This document shows, in pieces, positions 18,365-26,970 of a DNA stretch of 55,359 nucleotides. A program made the translations under genes and the position numbers. Every line of letters starts with the position of its first letter. Positions within the stretch are counted from its first letter, which is position 1. This DNA comes from Christensenella sp. UBA7862. Lineage in GTDB: Bacteria > Bacillota > Clostridia > Christensenellales > UBA1242. The notes under the pieces are model-generated. The model made no database searches. It was given only the letters and a program-made list of their open reading frames with translations, and was not told the DNA's origin. The stretch lies in contig DLSM01000014.1 of assembly GCA_002500135.1 (NCBI GenBank), positions 1 to 55,359 on the forward strand. The letters are read 5' to 3'.

Positions 18365-19540
18365 ATGAAAGTTGGAACTATGGCAATCGGGATAAAAACC
18401 CCAATTATCAAAGACGGAGATAATCTTGAAAACATCGTATGTGACAGTCTTTTGAACGCTGTGAAGGAACAAAAACTTACCCTTCACGATAAAGATGTTG
18501 TTGCTGTGACTGAAGCAGTTGTTGGTATTTCACAAGGAAATTATGCCACCCTTGAACAAATTACAAAGGACGTCAAATCAAAGGTTAAATGCAAAACTTT
18601 GGGACTTATATTCCCTATTCTAAGCAGAAATAGATTTTCACTTCTTCTCAAAGCAATTTCAAGAAGTGTGGATAAACTTATCATTCAATTATCTTGCCCT
18701 ACTGACGAAGTTGGCAATGAACTTGTATCTCGCAAGGACTTTTTTGCCTCAAAACTTAACCCATACAGTGCAGCATGGACTGGTGAGGAATTTAACAAAT
18801 TGTTCTCTCATCCCGTTCACCCATTCACTGGCATAAACTACATTGACCTTTACAAAGAATATGGCGGGAAAAATACAGAAGTTATTGTTTCCAACAACCC
18901 AGAGGAAATTTTGAAACATACAGATACAGTTATCTGTGCGGACATTCACACAAGAGAGCAAACAAAACAAAGGCTTATTGACGCTGGAGCAAAAAAAGTG
19001 CTTACACTTTGTGACGTTTTGAATGAAAGTGTTGATGGAAGTGGATATAATTCAAAATACGGACTTCTAGGTTCAAACAAATCTACTGAAGACAGAGTAA
19101 AACTTTTCCCAGAACATGGACAAGAGTTTGTTGAAAAAGTGCAAAAAATGCTTTATGAAAAGACTGGCAAAAAACTTGAAGTTATGGTGTATGGGGACGG
19201 AGCGTTTAAGGACCCAGTTGGTGGCATTTGGGAACTTGCTGACCCAATGGTATCCCCTGCTTACACAAAAGGACTTATAGGTACACCAAATGAACTTAAA
19301 CTTAAATTCCTTTCGGATAATAAATTCAGCGACCTTCGTGGCGAGGAACTTCAAAAAGCAATCAAAGAAGAAATAAAGCACAAGGACAATGACCTTAAAG
19401 GCACAATGGATTCACAAGGCACAACCCCTCGCCGTTATGTTGACTTGCTTGGCAGCCTTGCCGACCTCACAAGCGGAAGCGGTGATAAAGGCACTCCAGT
19501 TGTTCTTATTCAAAATTACTTTACAAACTATGCAGATTAA
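18365..19540 (+). CDS. Coenzyme F420-0:L-glutamate ligase-like protein (CofE family)
   Basis: 391 residues. The N-terminal CofE-like core has VGTMAIGIKTPII and the DVVAVTEAVVGISQG motif. The C-terminal half has MVYGDGAFKDPVGGIWELADP and a DLKGTMDSQGTTPRR segment. True CofE adds glutamates to F420-0, but no other F420 gene is present here and this long form is common in Firmicutes that do not make F420. It probably ligates an amino acid to another acceptor. Monocistronic, ending at a strong terminator. Confidence 0.8.
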   Translation: MKVGTMAIGIKTPIIKDGDNLENIVCDSLLNAVKEQKLTLHDKDVVAVTEAVVGISQGNYATLEQITKDVKSKVKCKTLGLIFPILSRNRFSLLLKAISRSVDKLIIQLSCPTDEVGNELVSRKDFFASKLNPYSAAWTGEEFNKLFSHPVHPFTGINYIDLYKEYGGKNTEVIVSNNPEEILKHTDTVICADIHTREQTKQRLIDAGAKKVLTLCDVLNESVDGSGYNSKYGLLGSNKSTEDRVKLFPEHGQEFVEKVQKMLYEKTGKKLEVMVYGDGAFKDPVGGIWELADPMVSPAYTKGLIGTPNELKLKFLSDNKFSDLRGEELQKAIKEEIKHKDNDLKGTMDSQGTTPRRYVDLLGSLADLTSGSGDKGTPVVLIQNYFTNYAD

Positions 19541-19561
19541 AATTTCACAAAAAACACATAG

Positions 19562-19590
19562 AAAAACACCTCAGATTTGAGGTGTTTTTT
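19562..19590 (+). terminator. Terminator between cofE-like gene and the AAA fragment gene
   Basis: A-rich stem AAAAACACCTCA/TGAGGTGTTTTTT with loop GATT (19574-19577). It is symmetric and can act in both directions for the converging genes. Confidence 0.85.
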
Positions 19591-19593
19591 AAT

Positions 19594-19977
19594 TTAAATT
19601 GCAACAACGGAAAAGTGATACAAATCGGGCGAGATGTTTTTCAACAAGTCCTCGTTGCGAACTGTTAAAACAATGGTGCAGTTTTTTGGCAAATTGTAAC
19701 CATACAATTCTCTATCCTTAACAAGCGAAACAAATCTGTTTTGCTCTTCAATAGTCGCTCTGTCAATATCCACAATGGTGAAAAAGCAGTTTTTGTTCAT
19801 TTTACATTTAAGGTCAACCATATCAGCAAAAAATGGTTTCTCTCCCGCTGGAAGATATTTGTCTGGCGTGTCAGCGTCAATGGCAACCGCAGGTGTAAGC
19901 GACCTATATTCTCCAGTTTTAACAATCACACAAGTTGCATTTGAATTCCTTTCTAAATCAATCAATTCTCTATTCAT
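19594..19977 (-). CDS. Short protein resembling the second half of a MoxR-type AAA+ ATPase, without P-loop
   Basis: 127 residues. CFFTIVDIDRATIEEQNRF (64-82) looks like a Walker B strand and following helix, and TIVLTVRNED (101-110) looks like sensor 1 of MoxR/dynein-like AAA+ modules, with LPAGEKP before them. The Walker A half is absent and Walker B reads VDID rather than DE. Two explanations fit: a remnant of a larger ATPase, or a stand-alone accessory domain. It has a good ribosome binding site (GAGGAGG) and no frameshift is visible, so it is probably expressed. The assignment rests on motif resemblance only. Confidence 0.5.
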   Translation of the reverse strand: MNRELIDLERNSNATCVIVKTGEYRSLTPAVAIDADTPDKYLPAGEKPFFADMVDLKCKMNKNCFFTIVDIDRATIEEQNRFVSLVKDRELYGYNLPKNCTIVLTVRNEDLLKNISPDLYHFSVVAI

Positions 19978-20213
19978 TTCACAAATTCCTCCTCATCTAA
20001 CTTCCTTCTTATGGCATTATGGTAGCACACCGGGGCTGTAATGTAAATACTTGTTGGAAAAGATTGGCATTTTGACCAATTTATTTTTTATGATATGTAA
20101 AGAATTTAATTATTCTTTTAATGTTTCTCAAACACGGAAATGGGTGAGATAATTCAAAAAATTTAATAGTTTTATGCGGTGTATTAGGTTTTTGAAACTA
20201 TTTTTTACGCATG

Positions 20214-20240
20214 AAAAACACCTCGCTAGGAGATGTTTTT
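20214..20240 (-). terminator. fhs terminator
   Basis: Read on the minus strand, AACATCTC/GAGGTGTT form an 8-bp stem (20230-20237 and 20217-20224, one G-T pair) around a 5-nt loop, followed by T5. Confidence 0.75.
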
Positions 20241-20243
20241 AGT

Positions 20244-21890
20244 TTAAAACAAGCCTGAAATTGTGCCATTTTGAATTTTCATATTTATTCCCGCTGGAAC
20301 TTTTGGTAGCCCCGGCATAAGAAGTATGCTGCCCGCAATGGCAACGACAAAGCCCGCTCCCGCACGTGCTTGAACTTCCCTAATTGTCACTTCAAAATCG
20401 GTCGGGGCTCCAAGGAGTTTTTTGTTATCGCTCAGCGACATTTGTGTTTTTGCGATGACAACTGGAAATTTATCAAAACCAAGTTTTGCAAGTCCGGCAA
20501 TGTCTTGTTTGGCTTTTTCTGTATATTTTACACCTTTTGCACCATATATTTTTGTGGATATTTTTTCTATTTTTGTTGTGATTGAATCTTCTAGGTTATA
20601 GGCAAATGAGAATTTTGAATTATCTTTTTTGAACAAATTTTCAACTTCTTTTGCAAGTCCAGTTGCTCCAGCTCCGCCTTTTGCCCAGACATCACATGGC
20701 ACAGCAACAACGCCGAGTTTTTGCATTTCATTTTTTACAAATTCAATTTCCTCTGGTGTGTCAGTTGTGAATTTGTTTATTGCTACAACTGTTGGCAGAT
20801 GATAAACTTCAATCATATTTTTGACGTGTTTTATGAGGTTTGGAAGTCCTGCTTTAAGGAATTCTATACTTGGTGTTGCCAAATTGTCAAGGCTTGCTCC
20901 GCCGTGCATTTTTAAGGCTCTGATTGTTGCAACAACCACAACTGCATTTGGCTTTATATTTGCAATTCGGCACTTCGTGTCCAAGAATTTCTCTGCCCCA
21001 AGGTCAGCACCAAAGCCCGCTTCTGTCACAACGATATCCGCATGGGTCATGGCAAGTTTTGTGGCTATTATTGAATTGCAGCCGTGGGCAATATTTGCAA
21101 AAGGTCCTCCATGGACAATGGCTGGGGTGTTGCCTAAAGTTTGAACAAGGTTTGGTTTTATGGCGTCTTTTAAAAGAATGGTCATGCTTTCTTCCGCATG
21201 CAAATCCTTTGCGAAAACTGGATTTCCACTTTTTGTGTATGCAACAAGGATATTGCCAATTCGTCTTTTTAGGTCGTCAATATCACTTGCAAGACACAAA
21301 ATCGCCATAAGTTCGCTGGAAGCGGTGATGTTAAAATGCTCTCTTCTTTGAACACCGTTTTTGCCGCCGCCGATTATCACATCTCGAAGCGACCTGTCAT
21401 TTAGGTCAAGACAACGATTGAAAACAATTCTGTTCTCGTCAATACCCAGTTCGTTGCCTTGGTAAATATGATTGTCAATGTATGCACACAAAAGATTATT
21501 GGCACTGGTTAGTGCGTGGAAATCTCCAGTAAAATGTAAGTTAATATCTTCCATTGGTGCAATTTGACTTTGTCCGCCGCCAGTTGCCCCGCCTTTAAGC
21601 CCAAAAACGGGTCCTAAAGAAGGTTCTCTTAGTGCTAGGCAAACTTTCCTTTTAAGAAGTGAACAGGCGTCTGCAAGCCCAATGGAAACGGTTGTTTTGC
21701 CCTCTCCCGCCATTGTTGGATTAATTGCAGTTACAAGAACAAGTTTTGATTTTGGGTTGAAATTAAAGTCATTTATTTTCGCCTTGTAGTTCCCGTATAA
21801 TTCGAGTTCATTCTCATTTACATCAAGTTTTTTTGCTATATCAACAATATTCTCAAGTTTCGCATTTCGTGCAATTTCGATATCGGTCAT
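20244..21890 (-). CDS. fhs: Formate-tetrahydrofolate ligase
   Basis: 548 residues, full length. The P-loop region TAINPTMAGEGKTT and the LREPSLGPVFGLKGGATGGG stretch are diagnostic of Fhs. It makes 10-formyl-tetrahydrofolate from formate, ATP and THF, feeding purine and formyl-Met synthesis or the methyl branch of acetogenesis. GGAGG precedes the ATG. No other one-carbon genes are adjacent, so the pathway role here cannot be narrowed. Confidence 0.97.
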   Translation of the reverse strand: MTDIEIARNAKLENIVDIAKKLDVNENELELYGNYKAKINDFNFNPKSKLVLVTAINPTMAGEGKTTVSIGLADACSLLKRKVCLALREPSLGPVFGLKGGATGGGQSQIAPMEDINLHFTGDFHALTSANNLLCAYIDNHIYQGNELGIDENRIVFNRCLDLNDRSLRDVIIGGGKNGVQRREHFNITASSELMAILCLASDIDDLKRRIGNILVAYTKSGNPVFAKDLHAEESMTILLKDAIKPNLVQTLGNTPAIVHGGPFANIAHGCNSIIATKLAMTHADIVVTEAGFGADLGAEKFLDTKCRIANIKPNAVVVVATIRALKMHGGASLDNLATPSIEFLKAGLPNLIKHVKNMIEVYHLPTVVAINKFTTDTPEEIEFVKNEMQKLGVVAVPCDVWAKGGAGATGLAKEVENLFKKDNSKFSFAYNLEDSITTKIEKISTKIYGAKGVKYTEKAKQDIAGLAKLGFDKFPVVIAKTQMSLSDNKKLLGAPTDFEVTIREVQARAGAGFVVAIAGSILLMPGLPKVPAGINMKIQNGTISGLF

Positions 21891-22127
21891 GTGTCCTCCA
21901 TTACCTCAATATTTTAGCACAATTTTGACATTTTGAAAACTACATTTGTACGCATTTTTACCACTTTTTATATTTAACCGAAAAATAAACATGTGAAAAC
22001 ATAGGCAAATAAAGGTTAAAGCTGCTTTTAAATCAATATAATACAATTTTATCTTGTAATAAGACGACAAAAGCGTTTTTCTGGTTTTTATTAGTAACAA
22101 ACTTTCATACAATGTAGAGAGGGTTTT

Positions 22128-22697
22128 ATGAATTTTGAATTTGTTTTACAATCGCTGATGGTCGCCGTGGGGCTTGCAATGGATAGTTGCACAGTATCCA
22201 TGACTGACGGAATGAACGAAAAAAATATGTCGCTCGGAAAGACTATTCTTGTCGCCTTGATTTTTGCCATTTTCCAACAACTCATGCCGATTATTGGATA
22301 TTTTATTGGTCAAATTTTCAGTGGGTTTATCCACAAATACATCCCAATAATTGCTTTAATTATTTTAGGAATTTTGGGCGTTAAGATGCTTGCTGATGCA
22401 ATAAAAAATAAAAATGAACCAGAAAAACTTGGGAAAATAACCATTCTTACGCTTATTTTGCAAGCGGTGGCAACTTCCATTGACGCTTTGTCCGTTGGAG
22501 TTACATTTGTTGGCTACGCAATGAGCCATATGTTCTTTGTTACATCTCTCATTGGAATAGTCACTTTTGTTTTCACTTTTATCGGAGTGCAACTGGGCAA
22601 ACGCTTTGGGACGATATTCGGCAAAGACGCCCAAATTGTCGGCGGACTTATCCTAATTTTAAACGGAATTGAAATATATATAAGTAGCCTATTTTAA
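22128..22697 (+). CDS. mntP: Manganese efflux pump MntP
   Basis: 189 residues with six membrane helices in two three-helix repeats, each carrying an acidic Asp motif (GLAMDSCTVS near the start, ATSIDALSVG in the middle) that lines the metal path. It exports Mn2+ from the cytoplasm. The leader of about 200 nt was checked for a yybP-ykoY manganese riboswitch and none is recognisable, so its regulation is not visible. Confidence 0.92.
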   Translation: MNFEFVLQSLMVAVGLAMDSCTVSMTDGMNEKNMSLGKTILVALIFAIFQQLMPIIGYFIGQIFSGFIHKYIPIIALIILGILGVKMLADAIKNKNEPEKLGKITILTLILQAVATSIDALSVGVTFVGYAMSHMFFVTSLIGIVTFVFTFIGVQLGKRFGTIFGKDAQIVGGLILILNGIEIYISSLF

Positions 22698-22773
22698 TAG
22701 TTTTATCTCCAAATACATTGATTTTTCCCCACTTTTGTGATAAAATATAATTAATAATATGTGGGGGTAAATT

Positions 22774-23526
22774 ATGATTTTCAAAGAAAATTATTTTACA
22801 AATGTTTCAAACAACATAATGAAAAATGAGGCATATGTTCTGTCCAATGTGAAAGATTTTAAAAGCCACTTTGTTAGAAGTTTTGAAATGAGAGATTTTG
22901 CAGCGGAAGCAAAGGCAAAGAAGGAAAACCTAATTGAATATGAAAAGCGTGAGCTTGGAATGTTGTGCAAAAAACTTGACATTCCAACATTGTCAAGAGA
23001 GAATTTTATTGAACACGTGAACCATATGATTTCAAATGCAAGTTTCTGCGAAAGAGTAAGAAGTTTATACCGTTCTTCCCTGTCTGCCTATCAAAATGAA
23101 ATGGAAATTCTCTGCGAAAAAGCCACAGAAAGAATGAAGTTTATTTCAAAACTTGCTAAAAAAGATAAGTCAGAAGCAGAAAAGGCACAATATGAGGAAG
23201 CGTCAAGCAATTTCGTCAATGCGAAAAGTGCAAGCCTTATGGCAAAAGACTTGATTGAAGCCTATGACGGACTTCCAGACAACGAAAAAGATATTTACCT
23301 TTTTAACAAGTTTATCAAAAGCGGAAATGTAGAAGTTGACGAAAATGAAAAATTATCCTTTAACAACTTTTTGAAAAATCACCCTTACAGCACAGTCCAA
23401 TCTACCCCAGCAAAAACAGAAGCCCTTGAAGCCATTATCTCAAACCACGAGAAGAACAAAAAGTCAAAACAACCAACCATTGTAGTTGAAGACTTTGAGG
23501 ACGTGTATCAAGAACAAGAGCGATAA
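22774..23526 (+). CDS. Unknown helical protein
   Basis: 250 residues, not recognised. Nearly all predicted helix, with charged stretches suited to coiled coil (about 45-150), no signal peptide or membrane segment. A GGGGG ribosome binding site precedes the ATG, and a terminator follows at once, so it is probably transcribed alone or with mntP 76 nt upstream. Confidence 0.7.
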   Translation: MIFKENYFTNVSNNIMKNEAYVLSNVKDFKSHFVRSFEMRDFAAEAKAKKENLIEYEKRELGMLCKKLDIPTLSRENFIEHVNHMISNASFCERVRSLYRSSLSAYQNEMEILCEKATERMKFISKLAKKDKSEAEKAQYEEASSNFVNAKSASLMAKDLIEAYDGLPDNEKDIYLFNKFIKSGNVEVDENEKLSFNNFLKNHPYSTVQSTPAKTEALEAIISNHEKNKKSKQPTIVVEDFEDVYQEQER

Positions 23527-23539
23527 AACTATTAAAATA

Positions 23540-23566
23540 CCCCACCTTTCGGCGGGGCTTTTTTTA
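23540..23566 (+). terminator. Terminator of the helical unknown gene
   Basis: CCCC-A-CC / GG-C-GGGG stem (23540-23546, 23551-23557, one mismatch) around a 4-nt loop, then T7 after one C. The T-run overlaps the 3' end of the convergent SHOCT gene. Confidence 0.75.
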
Positions 23567-24556
23567 TTTATTTAACAAACCTCTCTTCTTATCATTAAAT
23601 TCTTCTTCAGTCAAAATTCCCTTTTGCATGAGGTCATAATATTTTTCAATTTCAGAAATCGCGTCATCTGTCTTTTTTGTTGTAGTTGTTGTGCTATTCG
23701 ACTCACCACTTGTAGCCAACTTCATAGAAATAACCTTTTCGTCTTTTTCTGGACATATAATTTTGAGGAAGTCATAAGCATCGGCATCAAGTATAAGATA
23801 TTTATAGAGTTCTTCATCCTTATATGTTATAATTGTTGCTCTCTCGTCTATTTGTTTAATCTCCGTGGAAACGCCATTTGTTCCACCAATGATTGCACCA
23901 ACACCACCAGCAATAAGCCCGCCGAGAATAGCCCCGCCAACACTAACTCCACCTCCTGACACGTCCGAAACATAATGTTTGTCACCAACAAATCTATAAT
24001 TTACAATTTGAGATATATCAAGACTAAATTCGCTTGCATTATCAATATTTATTTTTTTAATCAGGTCTAAATCGCTTGGTGCAGAAACAAAGAACACTAT
24101 TTTATCTTCCAATGCACACATGTGATACATTAACGTAAGACGGTCTAAAATAGGAAAATCTTTAACTCCAGTTAATAGTTGATAAGCCTCGGGTTCTACG
24201 GAAATAATCTTTGTGAGGGTTGAATGAATGACTTTTTTATCCTCTATTATAGAGGAAAACTTTTTATCGAGTTTTCTCATGAGTTGCTTCAGCACATTTT
24301 CATCTTCTTTTTCAAAAATATGTACCTTTTTTAGGTAAGCATATATTCCCCATGTCATAACACAAACAATCAGAAATACAACTATAATGTAAATAGGAAC
24401 ATCAAAAGATCCCAAACAAAACAAATATATCGACCAAATTAGTATTAGAAAGCCAATTTCAACAAGTGATACTATAATAATTTTTTTTGCATTCTTAAAT
24501 TTTATTTTAGTATTTTCAAGTTTCTCGTTTTCTTCAATTTTCTTATCATTATCCAT
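23564..24556 (-). CDS. Membrane protein with glycine-rich segment and C-terminal SHOCT domain
   Basis: 330 residues. Two adjacent membrane helices (about 27-50 and 54-75) precede a soluble domain. A glycine-rich hydrophobic hairpin (about 204-228, GGAILGGLIAGG) follows, and a SHOCT helix pair forms the C-terminus (EIEKYYDLMQKGILTEEEF). SHOCT domains are short oligomerisation/association modules; the molecular role of this protein is unknown. It is divergent from a small HTH gene. Its promoter lies between two copies of an operator (24572-24587 and 24625-24640), so it is very likely repressed by that HTH protein. Confidence 0.75.
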   Translation of the reverse strand: MDNDKKIEENEKLENTKIKFKNAKKIIIVSLVEIGFLILIWSIYLFCLGSFDVPIYIIVVFLIVCVMTWGIYAYLKKVHIFEKEDENVLKQLMRKLDKKFSSIIEDKKVIHSTLTKIISVEPEAYQLLTGVKDFPILDRLTLMYHMCALEDKIVFFVSAPSDLDLIKKINIDNASEFSLDISQIVNYRFVGDKHYVSDVSGGGVSVGGAILGGLIAGGVGAIIGGTNGVSTEIKQIDERATIITYKDEELYKYLILDADAYDFLKIICPEKDEKVISMKLATSGESNSTTTTTKKTDDAISEIEKYYDLMQKGILTEEEFNDKKRGLLNK

Positions 24557-24571
24557 ATTTTTCTCCTTTAT

Positions 24572-24587
24572 GGGTTAAATTTCACCC
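24572..24587. promoter_or_regulatory. Operator copy 1 (GGGTTAAATTTCACCC)
   Basis: Near-perfect 16-bp dyad just downstream of the -10 of the SHOCT gene promoter, covering its predicted transcription start. Confidence 0.7.
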
Positions 24588-24589
24588 AT

Positions 24590-24618
24590 AGTTTATAATA
24601 AAATTTTTAAATTGTCAA
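24590..24618 (-). promoter_or_regulatory. Promoter of the SHOCT membrane protein gene
   Basis: Minus strand TTGACA (24613-24618), 17-bp spacer, TAAACT (24590-24595). It sits exactly between operator copies 1 and 2. Confidence 0.65.
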
Positions 24619-24624
24619 CAGTTT

Positions 24625-24640
24625 GGGTGAAATTTAACCC
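24625..24640. promoter_or_regulatory. Operator copy 2 (GGGTGAAATTTAACCC)
   Basis: Exact reverse complement of copy 1. It lies just upstream of the SHOCT gene -35, 53 bp from copy 1 (about five helical turns). Confidence 0.7.
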
Positions 24641-24671
24641 GCATATTTATTTTTTTTATGTGTAAACTATT

Positions 24672-24687
24672 TGGTGAAATATAACCC
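24672..24687. promoter_or_regulatory. Operator copy 3 (TGGTGAAATATAACCC)
   Basis: Differs from copy 2 at two positions and lies in the leader of the HTH gene, 47 bp from copy 2. This position suits autorepression. Confidence 0.6.
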
Positions 24688-24699
24688 CTAGGAGAAATG

Positions 24700-24942
24700 A
24701 TGAATATTAGCCAAGCAGTTGCATTAAGGATAATGGAATTGTTGAAAGAAAAAAATATGTCCCAATATAGATTAGAACAAAACGCTTGTTTATCTCATGA
24801 CACTTTGAAGAGTATTATGAAGGGTAAAGCAAAGGGGGTTAATTTAAAAACATTGGTAGCAATTTCTGACGGGTTTGAAATGAAGGTTTGTGAATTCCTT
24901 AATTCCCCACTGTTTGATTATGATAACTTAAATATGGACTGA
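24700..24942 (+). CDS. Small Cro/CI-type HTH repressor
   Basis: 80 residues, a single helix-turn-helix domain (MSQYRLEQNACLSHDTLKSIMKG covers the two recognition helices in outline; about 18-42) of the YozG/XRE kind. The second of two tandem ATGs is chosen because GGAG (24691-24694) lies 5 nt upstream, against 2 nt for the first. It is divergent from the SHOCT membrane gene, and three copies of one dyad operator lie in the shared control region, so it probably represses both genes. The ligand, if any, is unknown. Confidence 0.8.
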   Translation: MNISQAVALRIMELLKEKNMSQYRLEQNACLSHDTLKSIMKGKAKGVNLKTLVAISDGFEMKVCEFLNSPLFDYDNLNMD

Positions 24943-24945
24943 GAG

Positions 24946-24970
24946 CGATATATGTTGCTCTTTTTTATTT
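24946..24970 (+). terminator. Terminator of the small HTH gene
   Basis: AGAGC/GCTCT stem (24946-24950, 24961-24965) with a 10-nt loop and T6. Confidence 0.6.
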
Positions 24971-25083
24971 TTACTTATGGGGAGTAAGAAATTTAAGTCC
25001 GTAATTAAAAAGACGAAAAAAAAGAAAGAAAAGCACAAAACAAAAAATCCGCCCACGATGTGTGTTCGGATTTAGATTTTTTT

Positions 25084-25166
25084 TGGTGCGGATGAAGGGA
25101 CTCGAACCCCCAAGGTTTCCCGCTAGATCCTAAGTCTAGTGCGTTTACCAATTTCGCCACATCCGC
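25084..25166 (-). tRNA. tRNA-Leu (anticodon TAG)
   Basis: Acceptor GCGGATG pairs with CATCCGC. The anticodon loop CTTAGGA lies between CTAGA and TCTAG. The T-loop reads GTTCGAG, and CCA is encoded at 25084-25086. It is the third gene (3' end) of a minus-strand Gln-Lys-Leu transcript. Confidence 0.95.
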
Positions 25167-25198
25167 TTAAATGGAGTTTTGCTCCATAAATAAAAAAA

Positions 25199-25274
25199 TG
25201 GTGATCCACCCGAGGTTCGAACTCGGGACCCCTTGATTAAAAGTCAAGTGCTCTACCGACTGAGCTAGTGAATC
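25199..25274 (-). tRNA. tRNA-Lys (anticodon TTT)
   Basis: Acceptor GATTCAC/GTGGATC, anticodon arm CTTGA-CTTTTAA-TCAAG, T-loop TTCGAAC, encoded CCA. Middle gene of the cluster. Confidence 0.95.
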
Positions 25275-25280
25275 ACGCTA

Positions 25281-25355
25281 TGGCTGGGGTGGCAGGATTT
25301 GAACCTACGGATGCAAGAGTCAAAGTCTTGTGCCTTACCCCTTGGCTACACCCCA
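25281..25355 (-). tRNA. tRNA-Gln (anticodon TTG)
   Basis: Acceptor TGGGGTG/CACCCCA, anticodon arm CAAGA-CTTTGAC-TCTTG, encoded CCA. First gene of the cluster. A second Gln tRNA with anticodon CTG lies at 27858. Confidence 0.95.
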
Positions 25356-25372
25356 TTGATTAAGCCTTAGCC

Positions 25373-25401
25373 ATTATATACTTTTTGTCGAAAATAATCA
25401 A
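25373..25401 (-). promoter_or_regulatory. Promoter of the Gln-Lys-Leu tRNA cluster
   Basis: Minus strand TTGATT (25396-25401), 17-bp spacer, perfect TATAAT (25373-25378). The remaining ~250 bp up to the surface protein gene is AT-rich and shows nothing recognisable. Confidence 0.7.
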
Positions 25402-25650
25402 GTGTTTTTTCAAAATTTTTTTGGAAATTTTAAAAAAAATTGTTTTTGCCCTATTTTATCCCTACTTTGTAGCATAAAACTTGCAAGAAAACCAGCCAAA
25501 AACTGACTTTCTATGCAAAATATATCACAAAGAGAGATTGGTGTCAACCTATCAACTGCATTTTCTTTCGTAATTTTCCAACCTATTCATATAAAGCAAA
25601 TATAGAATTGAAATGGATATAGCAAAACTTCTTTATTCATTTTTTTATAT

Positions 25651-26928
25651 TTAACTACTATATGTCAATGAGAAGTTTGAGAATGTGAGTTCCTTTGCAA
25701 CAAAATCTTCAACCGAGCCAAAGTTTATATTTAAATAATATGTTTCGCCTCGGGTTGCAGAGAAAGATAATTTTGCCACTCCAATTTCAAGTGAATTCAT
25801 ATAAAAATTTGTTTCTTGGTAAAAAACATTCAAATTCTTATCAATACATTGACGACGAATAGTTAGTATTTGAACATTGACTTTTTCTCCATATAGATAA
25901 TCTTCATTCATTCTAGGAATTTCGGGCATAACATAGCCAAAAGATATTGTGAGGGTCCCAGTTTTAGTTGCATAAATTGGTGTATACATATACTCCCAAC
26001 CGTCAAGTCCCGTTAGAGTGAATGTGAAAGAATCTGAACTGGTTCTTACGTCGCTAATAAATGTGGGTTCACAATCATATGAAATAGAATAATCACCGTG
26101 TCCTACAGTATAAAGCCACGCTTCCTTTGTGTAACCAAAGACTGTTCTGTATATTGTATGGTCACTAACATTGGAGCAACGAGTTGATGAAGTGATTTTT
26201 GTGCTGTTTGAAAATTCCCAGCCAGTTATTGGATAATTATATTTGTCTGGCAACGTACCATAGGTGTCACCGAATTTTACTTTTTTAAAGAGTTTGAAGT
26301 TTGAAAACTCAAAAGGTTTGCGTACTCCGTCATCTACATAACCAAAATTTAGGACAAAATACAATGTTCTTGTCGTGGTGGAAGAAAATGTAAGTTTTGC
26401 TGTCCCCGTTGTGTCTGAAGGGCAATTATAATATCCCGAGCCAGCAGTGAGGTTAATGGCGGAATCCTTCAGCGTCCCACCACCTTCTATAACAGTTGAA
26501 ATAATCGCTTTCAGACCAACCCCTGGAATACCTCCTTCGTTTGAAAAATCTGCTTCCATTGATGGTGTCCTATATTCAAAAGTAATTGTATATTCCCTGC
26601 TTGCTTCAACTTGAATAGGAACATACATCAACTCCCAATAGGCTGTTCCATAGAAGTTTATGGTGACTCTGTTGTCGCTTTTTACCCAAGCTTTGAAGTT
26701 TGTGTCAAAGGAATTTTGAAAATCTATAGCCCACTCGTCTTTGTCATAAGTGAAGAAGTTTGCGAGTTCGACATTACATGATGTTGTTGGGGCGGTATAT
26801 TTTACGCTAACATTGGAAGAGGTTTGTTGATGTGTGGCACCGAAGATGCAAAAGCAAAGCACGAACATAACAAAAGCATATTCAAGGCTTAATAGACACA
26901 ATTTTACCTTATGCCAAAAATTTCGCAT
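25651..26928 (-). CDS. Secreted surface protein with two homologous beta-sandwich modules
   Basis: 425 residues. An N-terminal hydrophobic segment (about 10-31) is a signal peptide or anchor. Two related modules follow. Module 1 (about 58-217) and module 2 (about 265-425) share the patterns WELMYVPI.../WEYMYTPI..., ITFEYRTP/ISFGYVMP and FEFSNFKL/LTFSNFSL, so one arose by duplication. Between them FGDTYGTLP...GW resembles the start of an InlB B-repeat. The modules look like jelly-roll carbohydrate-binding domains. No LPXTG motif or transmembrane helix is at the C-terminus. The gene is divergent from an XRE repressor and lies between two tRNA clusters, suggesting an accessory, regulated adhesin. 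Function is inferred from architecture only. Confidence 0.7.
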   Translation of the reverse strand: MRNFWHKVKLCLLSLEYAFVMFVLCFCIFGATHQQTSSNVSVKYTAPTTSCNVELANFFTYDKDEWAIDFQNSFDTNFKAWVKSDNRVTINFYGTAYWELMYVPIQVEASREYTITFEYRTPSMEADFSNEGGIPGVGLKAIISTVIEGGGTLKDSAINLTAGSGYYNCPSDTTGTAKLTFSSTTTRTLYFVLNFGYVDDGVRKPFEFSNFKLFKKVKFGDTYGTLPDKYNYPITGWEFSNSTKITSSTRCSNVSDHTIYRTVFGYTKEAWLYTVGHGDYSISYDCEPTFISDVRTSSDSFTFTLTGLDGWEYMYTPIYATKTGTLTISFGYVMPEIPRMNEDYLYGEKVNVQILTIRRQCIDKNLNVFYQETNFYMNSLEIGVAKLSFSATRGETYYLNINFGSVEDFVAKELTFSNFSLTYSS

Positions 26929-26970
26929 TTCTTTCCCCCAATTATGATTCTATTTTTATCAATTTATAAA

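Noticed and set aside
21900..22127. yybP-ykoY riboswitch before mntP
   Set aside because: No conserved purine-rich core or terminator hairpin found in the leader.
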